Positions 1 to 5,704 of a stretch of 6,408 nt of DNA are shown here, piece after piece; within the stretch, counting starts at the first letter, position 1; every line of letters starts with the position of its first letter. The position numbers were made by a program, and so were the translations under genes. The stretch is from an uncultured Bacilli bacterium (GTDB taxonomy: Bacteria > Bacillota_I > Bacilli_A > RF39 > UBA660), in contig CANPWS010000073.1 of the NCBI GenBank assembly GCA_947584955.1, positions 1 through 6,408 of the forward strand. Direction: 5' to 3'. The notes beneath the pieces were generated by a model. That model made no database searches. It was not told the DNA's origin and saw nothing but the letters and a program-made list of their open reading frames with translations.

Positions 1-38
1 CAATATAAGTATACCATAGGTTGTCAAATTAAGAAATA

Positions 39-64
39 TGTAAGATTTTGTTGTAAATCTTACA
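39..64. repeat. Perfect 10-bp inverted repeat upstream of wzx
   Basis: TGTAAGATTT (39-48) pairs perfectly with AAATCTTACA (55-64) around a 6-nt loop, about 37 bp before the flippase start codon. It is not followed by a clean T-run, so it is a poor intrinsic terminator. It could be an mRNA leader hairpin between the upstream gene and wzx, a processing site or an operator. I see no convincing sigma-A promoter in positions 1-100, so wzx is probably transcribed from further upstream. Confidence 0.5.
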
Positions 65-100
65 ATTATTATACGAGTATAAAGGGAGGTAATTATAATA

Positions 101-1513
101 GTGCAACCAAAGTCTAACGTAAAAAAAAATTTTTTATATAATGCCTTTTATCAAATATTGGTTATAATTATACCACTAATAACAACACCATATTTAGCAA
201 GAATAATTGGTCCAAAAGGAACAGGAATATATTCATATAATCAATCTATTGCTAGCTATTTTTCAATGTTTATTGTATTAGGATTAGTTAATTATGGAAG
301 TAGAACTATTTCTTTAGTAAAAGATAAAGAAGAAGATATTAAAAAAAATTTTTGGAGTATTTATTTTACGCAGTTTTTTTGTGGAATTTTTGTAATTATT
401 TGTTATTTAATATATGTAAAGTTTTGGGCAAGTAATAAAGTTGTAGCTAAATTATTTATTATGTATTTAGTGGGATATTTATTTGACGTGAGTTGGTTTT
501 TGACTGGTCTTGAAGAGTTTAAAACACTAACTTTACGTAATACAATTATAAAAATATTTACTTTTATATCAATATTTGTTTTTGTAAAAAAAGAAACAGA
601 TGTATATAAGTATGTATTTATATATACATTAGGTACATTAGTATCTGCTTTACTTATTTGGCCAATTGTCTTAAAAAGAGTAAAAGGAATTTATTATAAT
701 TTTCATTTAATAGTTAAACATATAAAGCCAAATTTAATTTTATTTGTTCCTGTTATAGCTATAAGTTTGTATAAAGTAATGGATAAAATTATGCTAGGGA
801 ATATGACAAATATGAAACAAGTAGGATATTATGAATCTTGTGAACGAATTTTAAATGTTCCAATGGCTTTTATAAATGCTTTAGGTATAGTGATGCTTCC
901 AAGAATGACAAATTTATATAAAAATAATGAGAATATTACATTTAGTACATATATGGATAAATCAATTTCATTTGTAATGTTTTTATCAACATCAATTTCT
1001 TTTGGAATTATGGCGGTATCTAAAGAATTTGTTCCTATATTTTTTGGAAAAGGATATAGTATATGTATAAATATTTTTTTAATTTTATTACCAAGTGTTA
1101 TTTTTATGGGATTTGCTAATGTTATAAGAACTCAATATTTAATACCAAAACAAAAAGATAGAATTTATATATTTTCTATATTTTTTGGGGCAATAGTTAA
1201 TTTGATTATAAATTTATTATTAATTCCAAAATTTCAAGTAATTGGAGCTTGTATTGGTACATTTTTAGCTGAATTTACAGTTTGTATATCTCAAATTTTA
1301 TGTATAAAAAAAGAATTGCCTATAAAAAAATATATTTTTTCTTCATTTAAATATTTTATTATTGCTATAATAATGTTTTTTATAATATTTTTTATTAATG
1401 TCAAAATAAGCATAGGAATGTTAATTATTAAAGTTATTTTAGGAGCTACAATATATATTACTTTATTAATAATTTTAGAAAGGATTATTTTTATAAAAAA
1501 TGAAAAAAGATAA
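101..1513 (+). CDS. wzx: Wzx-type polysaccharide repeat-unit flippase
   Basis: This 470-aa polytopic membrane protein belongs by sequence pattern to the Polysacc_synt branch of the MOP exporter superfamily, whose members flip undecaprenyl-diphosphate-linked oligosaccharide units across the cytoplasmic membrane. The family-typical N-terminus is present: a first helix at about 11-27, then TTPYLARIIGPKGTGIYSY (28-46). The central DKIMLGNM...VGYYESCERI stretch (228-250) is also typical. Hydrophobic helices continue to about residue 465, and the length is usual for Wzx. The start is GTG, chosen because GGGAGG (84-89) lies 11 nt upstream (slightly long) and the protein then begins at the expected point. 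Its 3' end overlaps the glycosyltransferase start by 14 nt, indicating one operon. Codons 8-10 contain nine consecutive A residues. Family assignment is firm; the glycan carried cannot be read from sequence. Confidence 0.9.
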   Translation: MQPKSNVKKNFLYNAFYQILVIIIPLITTPYLARIIGPKGTGIYSYNQSIASYFSMFIVLGLVNYGSRTISLVKDKEEDIKKNFWSIYFTQFFCGIFVIICYLIYVKFWASNKVVAKLFIMYLVGYLFDVSWFLTGLEEFKTLTLRNTIIKIFTFISIFVFVKKETDVYKYVFIYTLGTLVSALLIWPIVLKRVKGIYYNFHLIVKHIKPNLILFVPVIAISLYKVMDKIMLGNMTNMKQVGYYESCERILNVPMAFINALGIVMLPRMTNLYKNNENITFSTYMDKSISFVMFLSTSISFGIMAVSKEFVPIFFGKGYSICINIFLILLPSVIFMGFANVIRTQYLIPKQKDRIYIFSIFFGAIVNLIINLLLIPKFQVIGACIGTFLAEFTVCISQILCIKKELPIKKYIFSSFKYFIIAIIMFFIIFFINVKISIGMLIIKVILGATIYITLLIILERIIFIKNEKR

Positions 1514-2603
1514 TAAAATTTATTATATAAGTTATTTAGATAATTGGGGAAGTGGAATTAATCAAAAAATAAATATGCATATAAAGTATTTTAAAAATCA
1601 TGGTTATAAAGTTGAATATATAACTCTTTCAAAAAGAATAAGTAAATTAAAAAAATATTTATATAAATTAATTCCGTTTTTATCAGAATATGAATATAAA
1701 AAATTGAATTTTTCAAATAATATAGTCTATATTAGGTATGGAAAAATGGATTTTCAAGGATTAATGGCGTTAAAAAAGTTGAAAAAAAATAATAATAAAA
1801 TTTTTATGGAAATTCCAACATATCCGTATGACAAAGAAGTAAATGGAATTTGGAAAATATTTTCATATAAAGATAAAATAATTAGAAAATTTATATCAAA
1901 GTATGTTGAATATATTTTTACTTATTCAGATGATAAAAAGATTTTTGGAGTAAAAACGATAAATATATCAAACTTTGTAGATACAGAAAGTATTTCCAAA
2001 ATAGATAATTCAGTTAAAAATAATTCTATAAATTTAATAGCTGTAGCATCATTGGCGTTTTGGCATGGTTATGACAGATTAATTAAAGGACTGTATGATT
2101 ATTATAAAGATAAAAAAAATAATGAGATTATAAAGTTACATATAGTTGGTAGTGGAAGTGAATTAAAAAAATATAAACGTTTAATAGGAAAATTTTCATT
2201 AAATCAATATGTTATATTAGATGGTATAAAAACAGGAAAAGAATTAGATAAAATATATAATATTTCAGATATTGCAATAGATAGCTTAGGAAGACATAGA
2301 GCAGGAGTTTCATATAATAGTACTTTAAAAGGTAAAGAGTATTTGGCAAAAGGGCTACCTATAGTTTCTGGAGTAAAAACTGAATTGGATTTTGATAAAA
2401 GTTTTTTATATTATTTGAGAGTACCAGCTGATGATAGTAACATAAATATTCAAAATATAATAGATTTCTATTATAGTATTTATTCAACTAAAGATAAGAA
2501 TTTTGTACATAATGAAATAAATAACTATGCTAAAAAAAATTTTAATGTTGAAAAATGTATGGAACCTATTATAGAAATAATAAAAGATATGGAGATAAAA
2601 TAA
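1500..2603 (+). CDS. GT4-like (GT-B fold) glycosyltransferase
   Basis: This 367-aa soluble protein has the two-domain layout of GT-B retaining glycosyltransferases (Glycos_transf_1/GT4). The N-terminal Rossmann-like half opens with a beta strand and GSGINQK loop (17-23) and includes FMEIPTYPY (102-110). The C-terminal half begins near residue 178 with LIAVASLAFWHGYDR, then LHIVGSGSELKKY (213-225), the ISDIAIDSLG segment (255-264) and STLKGKEYLAKGLPIV (274-289). The last segment corresponds to the donor-binding region of GT4 enzymes, with E280 in the place of the second conserved Glu. No membrane segment is seen. It probably adds one sugar to the lipid-linked repeat unit on the cytoplasmic face; donor and linkage are not predictable. 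ATG 1500 overlaps wzx by 14 nt. The nearest SD-like AGAAAGGA (1477-1484) is 15 nt away, so translation is probably coupled to wzx. Confidence 0.85.
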   Translation: MKKDNKIYYISYLDNWGSGINQKINMHIKYFKNHGYKVEYITLSKRISKLKKYLYKLIPFLSEYEYKKLNFSNNIVYIRYGKMDFQGLMALKKLKKNNNKIFMEIPTYPYDKEVNGIWKIFSYKDKIIRKFISKYVEYIFTYSDDKKIFGVKTINISNFVDTESISKIDNSVKNNSINLIAVASLAFWHGYDRLIKGLYDYYKDKKNNEIIKLHIVGSGSELKKYKRLIGKFSLNQYVILDGIKTGKELDKIYNISDIAIDSLGRHRAGVSYNSTLKGKEYLAKGLPIVSGVKTELDFDKSFLYYLRVPADDSNINIQNIIDFYYSIYSTKDKNFVHNEINNYAKKNFNVEKCMEPIIEIIKDMEIK

Positions 2604-2604
2604 A

Positions 2605-3888
2605 ATGTTGATTTTTACATTAGTGTTTTTATTAGCACTTACAATTTTTTCATTAATAACTGAAAAAAAGATAACAGTACTTTTTTTATTTAATGTAGTT
2701 TGGTTTTTTGTTGTATTATTGTGTAGTTTGAATATTTTTGGACGTTTACCGTTTTCGGAAAGAGTATATCAGTTTGTTATATTAGGAAATTTATTTTTTA
2801 ATATTGGATATATAATGTCTTCTCATATTAAGTTTTCTGACAAAGAATATAGAAAAAAATCATTACATCTAAATAATAATATTATAATTTTTTTATTAAC
2901 ATTTTCAATTTTATTTTATTTTATTCAAGCAATTAAAGTTTGGAAATTATATAGATCTGGACTTTCGCTTACACACATTAGATATTCATATTATACAAAA
3001 GGGAAGATTATGAATAATTTTGAATCTATAATATCTTCATGGATTACTACACCAATTGCATATTATTTAATAATTCCAATTAATATGTTTAATTTTTACA
3101 AAAAAGAAGAAAAAAGAAAAATAGTATTAGTTTTATCTATTATAGTAGTTATACTATATTTATTTGTATCTCAAGCTAAACAAAATATAGTATATTATAT
3201 TTTTTCTTTTATTGTTGCATTATATCAAGTAAAGTTTGATAAGAAAACTAGGAAGTTAATAATAAAATATGTTGTATTAATATTTATAGCAATTTTAATT
3301 TTGAATGCAGTAAGACATGGAGAGTTTAGCTTTAGTTTTTTATATGGATATGCAGGTATATCTTTAAATTTATTGTCTTATTGGAGTAAATATATAGATA
3401 AAATAGGATTGAAAACAAATGGATTAGCTTTTTTATGGGGTATTATAAATATTCCAATATCGTTTATTCAATTAGTTGTTCCTAAATTATTTAGCAAGAT
3501 TAATTATATTGAATCAACAATGTCCTATATGATAACAACAGGAATACAGGCATTTAAAGGAGAAAGACCTTCTAATAATGTTTTTGTAACATATTTATTA
3601 TTCTTTTATTTAGATGCAAGATTTTTAGGAATTTGTGTTTTTAGTTTAATATATGGTTTTGTAGTTAGTAAACTTATAAAAATGTGTATGAAAAATCAAG
3701 ATAAATCATATTATATGGTTATGTATAATATTATAGGTGTTGGTGTGCTTTATACATTTATTTCATGGCCAATATTTAATACTGCTTATGTAATGTCTTT
3801 TATAATTTTAAGAATGATTTGTATACATTTTTTGAGGTCAGATAATAAAGAAAAAGTAGAATTACAGGATAGTAGAAATGAACTCTGA
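2605..3888 (+). CDS. wzy: Wzy-type oligosaccharide repeat-unit polymerase
   Basis: This 427-aa protein is almost entirely membrane-embedded. Hydrophobic segments lie at about 1-17, 24-45, 54-72, 92-110, 142-165, 171-189, 193-208, 217-235, 273-295, 325-350, 372-388 and 393-410. A larger loop holds AVRHGEFSF (235-243), and another before the late helices holds TTGIQAFKGERPSNNVFVTYLLF as separable short motifs (311-333). This layout, and its place between a flippase and glycan-modifying genes, fits O-antigen/capsule polymerases (PF14296 or TIGR04370-like), which join repeat units on the outer membrane face. These proteins diverge strongly, so the call rests on topology, the NNVFVTYLLFFYLDARFLG region and context. 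ATG 2605 follows the glycosyltransferase stop after 1 nt, with GGAG (2591-2594) inside that gene's end. It ends in a charged tail with a TGA stop. Confidence 0.75.
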   Translation: MLIFTLVFLLALTIFSLITEKKITVLFLFNVVWFFVVLLCSLNIFGRLPFSERVYQFVILGNLFFNIGYIMSSHIKFSDKEYRKKSLHLNNNIIIFLLTFSILFYFIQAIKVWKLYRSGLSLTHIRYSYYTKGKIMNNFESIISSWITTPIAYYLIIPINMFNFYKKEEKRKIVLVLSIIVVILYLFVSQAKQNIVYYIFSFIVALYQVKFDKKTRKLIIKYVVLIFIAILILNAVRHGEFSFSFLYGYAGISLNLLSYWSKYIDKIGLKTNGLAFLWGIINIPISFIQLVVPKLFSKINYIESTMSYMITTGIQAFKGERPSNNVFVTYLLFFYLDARFLGICVFSLIYGFVVSKLIKMCMKNQDKSYYMVMYNIIGVGVLYTFISWPIFNTAYVMSFIILRMICIHFLRSDNKEKVELQDSRNEL

Positions 3889-3944
3889 AAATAGATATCA
3901 TTATTATATGTATTGAAAAATAAAAGAAAGATTATGAGGAAAAA

Positions 3945-4403
3945 ATGGAAGTAAAAAGCAATAGAATTATATATTTAGATTATTTAAAATTATTAGGTTT
4001 ATTATGTATTATTTTAGCTCATGTTTGTAATAATCAATATATTATGCAAATTAGAAACTTTGATGTACCACTAATGGTTATAATATCTGGAATATTGGCT
4101 AATGAATCATATAAAAAATACAAAGAAAATAATAAATCTACATTAAAATATTATTGGAAAAGGTTTGTAAGGTTAGTTATACCTACTTGGATTTTTTTAA
4201 CAATTTATTTTTGTATAAGTTGTTTACTTAATCATTTTTATACATTTAAAGAAATATTAGAAAGTTATTTTTTACTTGATGGAATAGGATATGTATGGAT
4301 AATTAGAGTTTATTTAATATGTGCTTTATTGACACCTTTAATATATTGGATAAATGAGAAAACCTCTAAAGTGGCTACATACTATATATATATATATATA
4401 TAG
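3945..4403 (+). CDS. Membrane acyltransferase (acyltransferase 3 family), N-terminal part; frame closed at a (TA)10 tract
   Basis: This is the first 152 residues of an acyltransferase_3 (PF01757/OafA-like) protein, enzymes that move acyl groups, often acetyl, onto sugars. The start IIYLDYLKLLGLLCIILAH (8-26) carries the family's conserved His (H26). It is followed by FDVPLMVIISG (39-49), the RLVIP segment (76-80) and helix GYVWIIRVYLICALLTP (115-131). The frame then enters ten TA units, reads YIYIYI and stops at TAG 4401-4403. Removing one TA unit (or adding two) joins it to the remaining half at 4404-4945, giving 332 (or 334) aa, the normal family length. As written it makes a truncated, surely inactive product. 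ATG 3945 has AGGA (3937-3940) 4 nt upstream and lies 56 nt after wzy, so it is probably in the same operon. A sequencing slip in the tract is the main alternative to phase variation. Confidence 0.85.
   Translation: MEVKSNRIIYLDYLKLLGLLCIILAHVCNNQYIMQIRNFDVPLMVIISGILANESYKKYKENNKSTLKYYWKRFVRLVIPTWIFLTIYFCISCLLNHFYTFKEILESYFLLDGIGYVWIIRVYLICALLTPLIYWINEKTSKVATYYIYIYI
4383..4402. repeat. (TA)10 dinucleotide tract inside the acyltransferase gene
   Basis: There are ten perfect TA units. Reading the + frame from 3945, ten units run into TAG directly after the tract (152 aa). Eleven units would read YSI and then TGA (155 aa). Nine or twelve units continue into the downstream half (332 or 334 aa). 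The unit length is not a multiple of three, so slipped-strand mispairing switches the gene. This is a typical contingency-locus design seen in surface-structure genes. Confidence 0.9.
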
Positions 4404-4432
4404 TATATGAAATATTAGTAAGTTTAAATTTT

Positions 4433-4945
4433 ATGAGCAATAATTTTATTTTTAAATATTTTATTTATTATGCGATACCTTATGGGATTATTTATTCATT
4501 AGGAATGAATTGTAATAAAATAAATTCTAAACAAAAAAGAAAAATTGCTTTAGTATTTTTGACTATATTTTTAATATTATTTACTATTATATTTTTGAGT
4601 AGTGGTGAAATAAAATCAACAGCTTCTATGAAATATCCACCAAGAATTTATTACATAAGTTACGCTTTATTTGTAGATTTTTTATTATTAAGTATTTTTG
4701 AAAATTTAAAATTAAAAGAGTTTAACATTATTAATTTTTGTAGTAAATCTTCTTTATGGATATATTTATGGCATATTTTATTTGTGCAATTTGCAAAACA
4801 AATACTTACAAATATTAATTGGATTATTAAATTTTTAATAGTTTTATTTGGAGCAGTACTTATAACTTATATTCAAAATAAATTAGTTGATATATTAGAA
4901 AAAATAAATTTTAATAAAAATATTTTAAAAATTTTTAGAGGTTAA
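4433..4945 (+). pseudogene. C-terminal part of the same acyltransferase, out of frame in this copy
   Basis: This 170-codon open stretch begins at an internal ATG with no Shine-Dalgarno, so it is unlikely to be translated on its own. The frame is in fact open upstream through VYEILVSLNF and back into the TA tract at 4383-4402, exactly where the N-terminal half stops. It carries the rest of the family pattern: AIPYGIIYSLGMN, KYPPRIYYISYALFVDFLL (65-83 of this part), and the late helix SLWIYLWH followed by a final membrane segment and basic tail. The halves are complementary and non-overlapping, so this is one gene with a single 2-nt phase error and no other damage. That argues for recent or reversible inactivation rather than decay. 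Confidence 0.85.
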
Positions 4946-4988
4946 AAAATTAAAAGAATAAATAAGTAGATGAATAGGAAAATATGAG

Positions 4989-5017
4989 TGTCAAAAAATA
5001 GTTGACAAAAATGTCAA
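4989..5017. promoter_or_regulatory. Overlapping TGTCAA/TTGACA inverted repeats at the antitoxin promoter (possible operator)
   Basis: TGTCAA (4989-4994), TTGACA (5002-5007, which is also the -35 box) and TGTCAA (5012-5017) form two nested inverted repeats sharing the middle copy, with 7- and 4-nt spacers. A protein binding either palindrome would occlude the -35. They may equally be coincidence built on the -35 consensus, or a weak terminator for the operon (the second repeat is followed by TTT). Confidence 0.3.
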
Positions 5018-5030
5018 TTTATGCTAAACT
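5002..5030 (+). promoter_or_regulatory. Sigma-A promoter of the antitoxin RNA
   Basis: TTGACA (5002-5007) is followed after exactly 17 bp by TAAACT (5025-5030), preceded by an extended -10 TGC (5022-5024). Transcription would start near 5037. A perfect -35 and optimal spacing predict strong constitutive expression, as expected for an unstable antisense regulator. Confidence 0.8.
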
Positions 5031-5078
5031 AAATACAGATTAGATGAGATTAGACATTCTATTCCGACATCTATTCAA

Positions 5079-5095
5079 AATTGGTTAGTGTTCAT
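5079..5095. repeat. 17-bp direct repeat, antitoxin copy
   Basis: AATTGGTTAGTGTTCAT matches the toxin-gene copy at 5239-5255 at 16 of 17 positions. The single difference (T for C, 5091) only changes a G-C pair to G-U in the antisense duplex with the toxin mRNA. It lets this transcript cover toxin codons 1-6 although the two genes are convergent and barely overlap. Confidence 0.85.
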
Positions 5096-5127
5096 ACTCC
5101 TATTATGGAGATAATGAGAAAGAACAA

Positions 5128-5160
5128 AAAAGAGTAGGAAATTGCACTTCCTACTCTTTT
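5128..5160. terminator. Shared bidirectional intrinsic terminator
   Basis: A perfect 13-bp stem pairs 5128-5140 with 5148-5160 around a 7-nt loop (ATTGCAC). The core GAGTAGGAA/TTCCTACTC is flanked by A4/T4, extended to A6 on the plus side, so both strands end in a U-tract: TTTT for the antitoxin RNA and TTTTTT for the toxin mRNA. A shared terminator between convergent toxin and antitoxin RNAs is the hallmark layout of par/Fst loci. Confidence 0.9.
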
Positions 5161-5177
5161 ACTATGTACTAAAGTAC

Positions 5178-5255
5178 CTAGTCTTTGTCGTGCTTTCCAG
5201 CAGTTAATACAATTACTAACATTACTAGAAATACGATTAATTGGTTAGTGTCCAT
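5178..5255 (-). CDS. Small hydrophobic peptide, predicted type I toxin (25 aa)
   Basis: The peptide starts MDTNQ, has one hydrophobic membrane-spanning segment (about 5-20, rich in Leu/Val/Ile) and ends in the charged tail KHDKD. This is the composition of membrane-acting type I toxins. ATG 5255-5253 has AAAGGAG ending 5 nt upstream, a strong site, but that SD can pair with an upstream CTCCT (5261-5276). Transcription from 5300-5328 would give an mRNA of about 170 nt ending in the shared terminator. A further hairpin (ACTA.GTAC with GTAC.TAGT, 5161-5182) spans the stop codon. It uses GAC, AAC, ATC and CAC codons, more GC-ending than the neighbours, suggesting separate origin. It lacks the P-x-x-x-G pattern of Fst, so I call function from architecture, not homology. 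Confidence 0.75.
   Translation of the reverse strand: MDTNQLIVFLVMLVIVLTAGKHDKD
5239..5255. repeat. 17-bp direct repeat, toxin copy (start codon region)
   Basis: AATTGGTTAGTGTCCAT is the plus-strand view of toxin codons 1 to 6. It repeats the antitoxin segment at 5079-5095 with one mismatch, 160 bp apart. In both places a CTCC...GGAG hairpin follows on the plus strand, so the whole start-region module looks duplicated. Confidence 0.85.
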
Positions 5256-5260
5256 GTTTT

Positions 5261-5276
5261 CTCCTTTCCTTAGGAG
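5261..5276 (-). promoter_or_regulatory. Hairpin sequestering the toxin Shine-Dalgarno
   Basis: In the toxin mRNA, CTCCT (5276-5272 on the minus strand) can pair with AGGAG (5265-5261), the ribosome-binding site, around a 6-nt AAGGAA loop. A self-occluding 5' leader of this kind is known in Fst-type and other type I toxin mRNAs, where it delays translation until the antitoxin can bind. The stem is only 5 bp, so the role is inferred. Confidence 0.5.
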
Positions 5277-5299
5277 GTAATAGAGAAATGAACAAATAT

Positions 5300-5328
5300 A
5301 ATATATCATTATAAAATATGAAAGTCAA
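5300..5328 (-). promoter_or_regulatory. Sigma-A promoter of the toxin mRNA
   Basis: On the minus strand, TTGACT (5328-5323) is followed after 17 bp by TATATT (5305-5300), with an extended -10 TGA directly before it. Transcription would begin near 5293, leaving a leader of about 38 nt ahead of the toxin ATG. Confidence 0.7.
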
Positions 5329-5443
5329 TAAAAATTTTGGACGACAGTTTTTTAGAAATTAAAATTTATTAGTTCCAAAAATTACAAGATTTAAAAAAGT
5401 CTAAAAAGATAAGAAATTCTGGGAAAAAGATGGTAAAAAATGC

Positions 5444-5472
5444 TTGACATTTTCATTAAAATGGATTATAGT
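5444..5472 (+). promoter_or_regulatory. Near-consensus sigma-A promoter of a putative small RNA
   Basis: TTGACA (5444-5449), a 17-bp spacer and TATAGT (5467-5472) match the consensus at 11 of 12 positions. Start is expected near 5479. No gene with a ribosome-binding site follows until ugd, and a terminator lies between. Confidence 0.75.
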
Positions 5473-5478
5473 AATAAA

Positions 5479-5704
5479 CATCTTCAAAAAAGTTTTAAAT
5501 TTTTTTGAAGAAAATTTTGAAAATTAAAGAAATATTTTCATAATAAATCTTTCAATTAGATGGAGATTGTCTTCATCTAAAATAAGTTCTAACTTACAAG
5601 ATACAATAATTGAATTTATTAGAAAATTTAAATATGTTAATTTTTCTTTAATGATTTAAAGTTAAGTTGAATCTCATTTTATAAAATATGAGATTCAATT
5701 TTTT
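5479..5704 (+). ncRNA. Putative structured small RNA or attenuated leader, about 225 nt
   Basis: The RNA is bounded by the promoter at 5444-5472 and the intrinsic terminator at 5667-5704. It would start almost directly with an 11-bp perfect hairpin (5481-5491 with 5501-5511). It then has a 9-bp hairpin with one G-U pair and a 3-nt loop (5558-5578), and ends in the terminator stem. The only start codons give peptides of 6-12 residues without Shine-Dalgarno sites, so it appears non-coding. I recognise no known RNA family or riboswitch. It may act in trans, or it may control ugd downstream by attenuation, although ugd also has its own promoter. Confidence 0.5.
5667..5704 (+). terminator. Intrinsic terminator of the putative small RNA
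   Basis: An 11-bp perfect stem (TTGAATCTCAT, 5667-5677, with ATGAGATTCAA, 5688-5698) has a 10-nt loop and is followed by TTTTTT (5699-5704). No comparable T-run exists on the minus-strand side, so it acts for plus-strand transcription. Confidence 0.85.

Larger units (their letters stand above)
5037..5160 (+). ncRNA. Predicted type I antitoxin RNA, about 124 nt
   Basis: The RNA is defined by the promoter at 5002-5030 and the terminator at 5128-5160, with no credible ORF. Its 5' part can fold through TAGATG (5041-5046) with CATCTA (5068-5073). It then carries the direct repeat 5079-5095, whose transcript is complementary to the first codons and start codon of the toxin mRNA with one G-U pair. 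A small CTCC/GGAG hairpin (5097-5100 with 5107-5110) follows, then the shared terminator, where it is again fully complementary to the toxin transcript. Pairing at the start region would block ribosome entry. This is the RNA II-like partner in a par/Fst layout. Ends are inferred from promoter and terminator positions. Confidence 0.75.

Noticed and set aside
1782..1797. A8 and (AAT)3 run in the glycosyltransferase
   Set aside because: It is in frame, encodes a Lys/Asn surface stretch, and such runs are expected in DNA this AT-rich; no sign of switching.
3886..3888. TGA read as tryptophan (Mollicutes code)
   Set aside because: Tryptophans are written TGG throughout, and TGA occurs as the natural end of wzy and not inside conserved regions.
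3945..4403. Programmed ribosomal frameshifting at the TA tract
   Set aside because: There is no slippery heptamer or downstream SD-like stimulator; a dinucleotide unit-number change explains the split more simply.
4433..4945. A separate gene starting at ATG 4433
   Set aside because: It has no Shine-Dalgarno, the frame is open upstream to the TA tract, and its content is exactly the missing C-terminal half of the acyltransferase.
5105..5137. Short ORF MEIMRKNKKE (or MRKNKKE from 5114) inside the antitoxin RNA
   Set aside because: The frame runs into the terminator stem, and the GGAG lies inside the longer frame and is too close to ATG 5114; the RNA is better explained as non-coding.
5037..5293. 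CRISPR-like repeat pair
   Set aside because: There are only two copies of the 17-bp repeat, 160 bp apart, one overlapping a start codon; there is no array and no cas gene.
5318..5362. Plus-strand 14-aa ORF MKVNKNFGRQFFRN
   Set aside because: It has no ribosome-binding site or upstream promoter on that strand and overlaps the toxin promoter.
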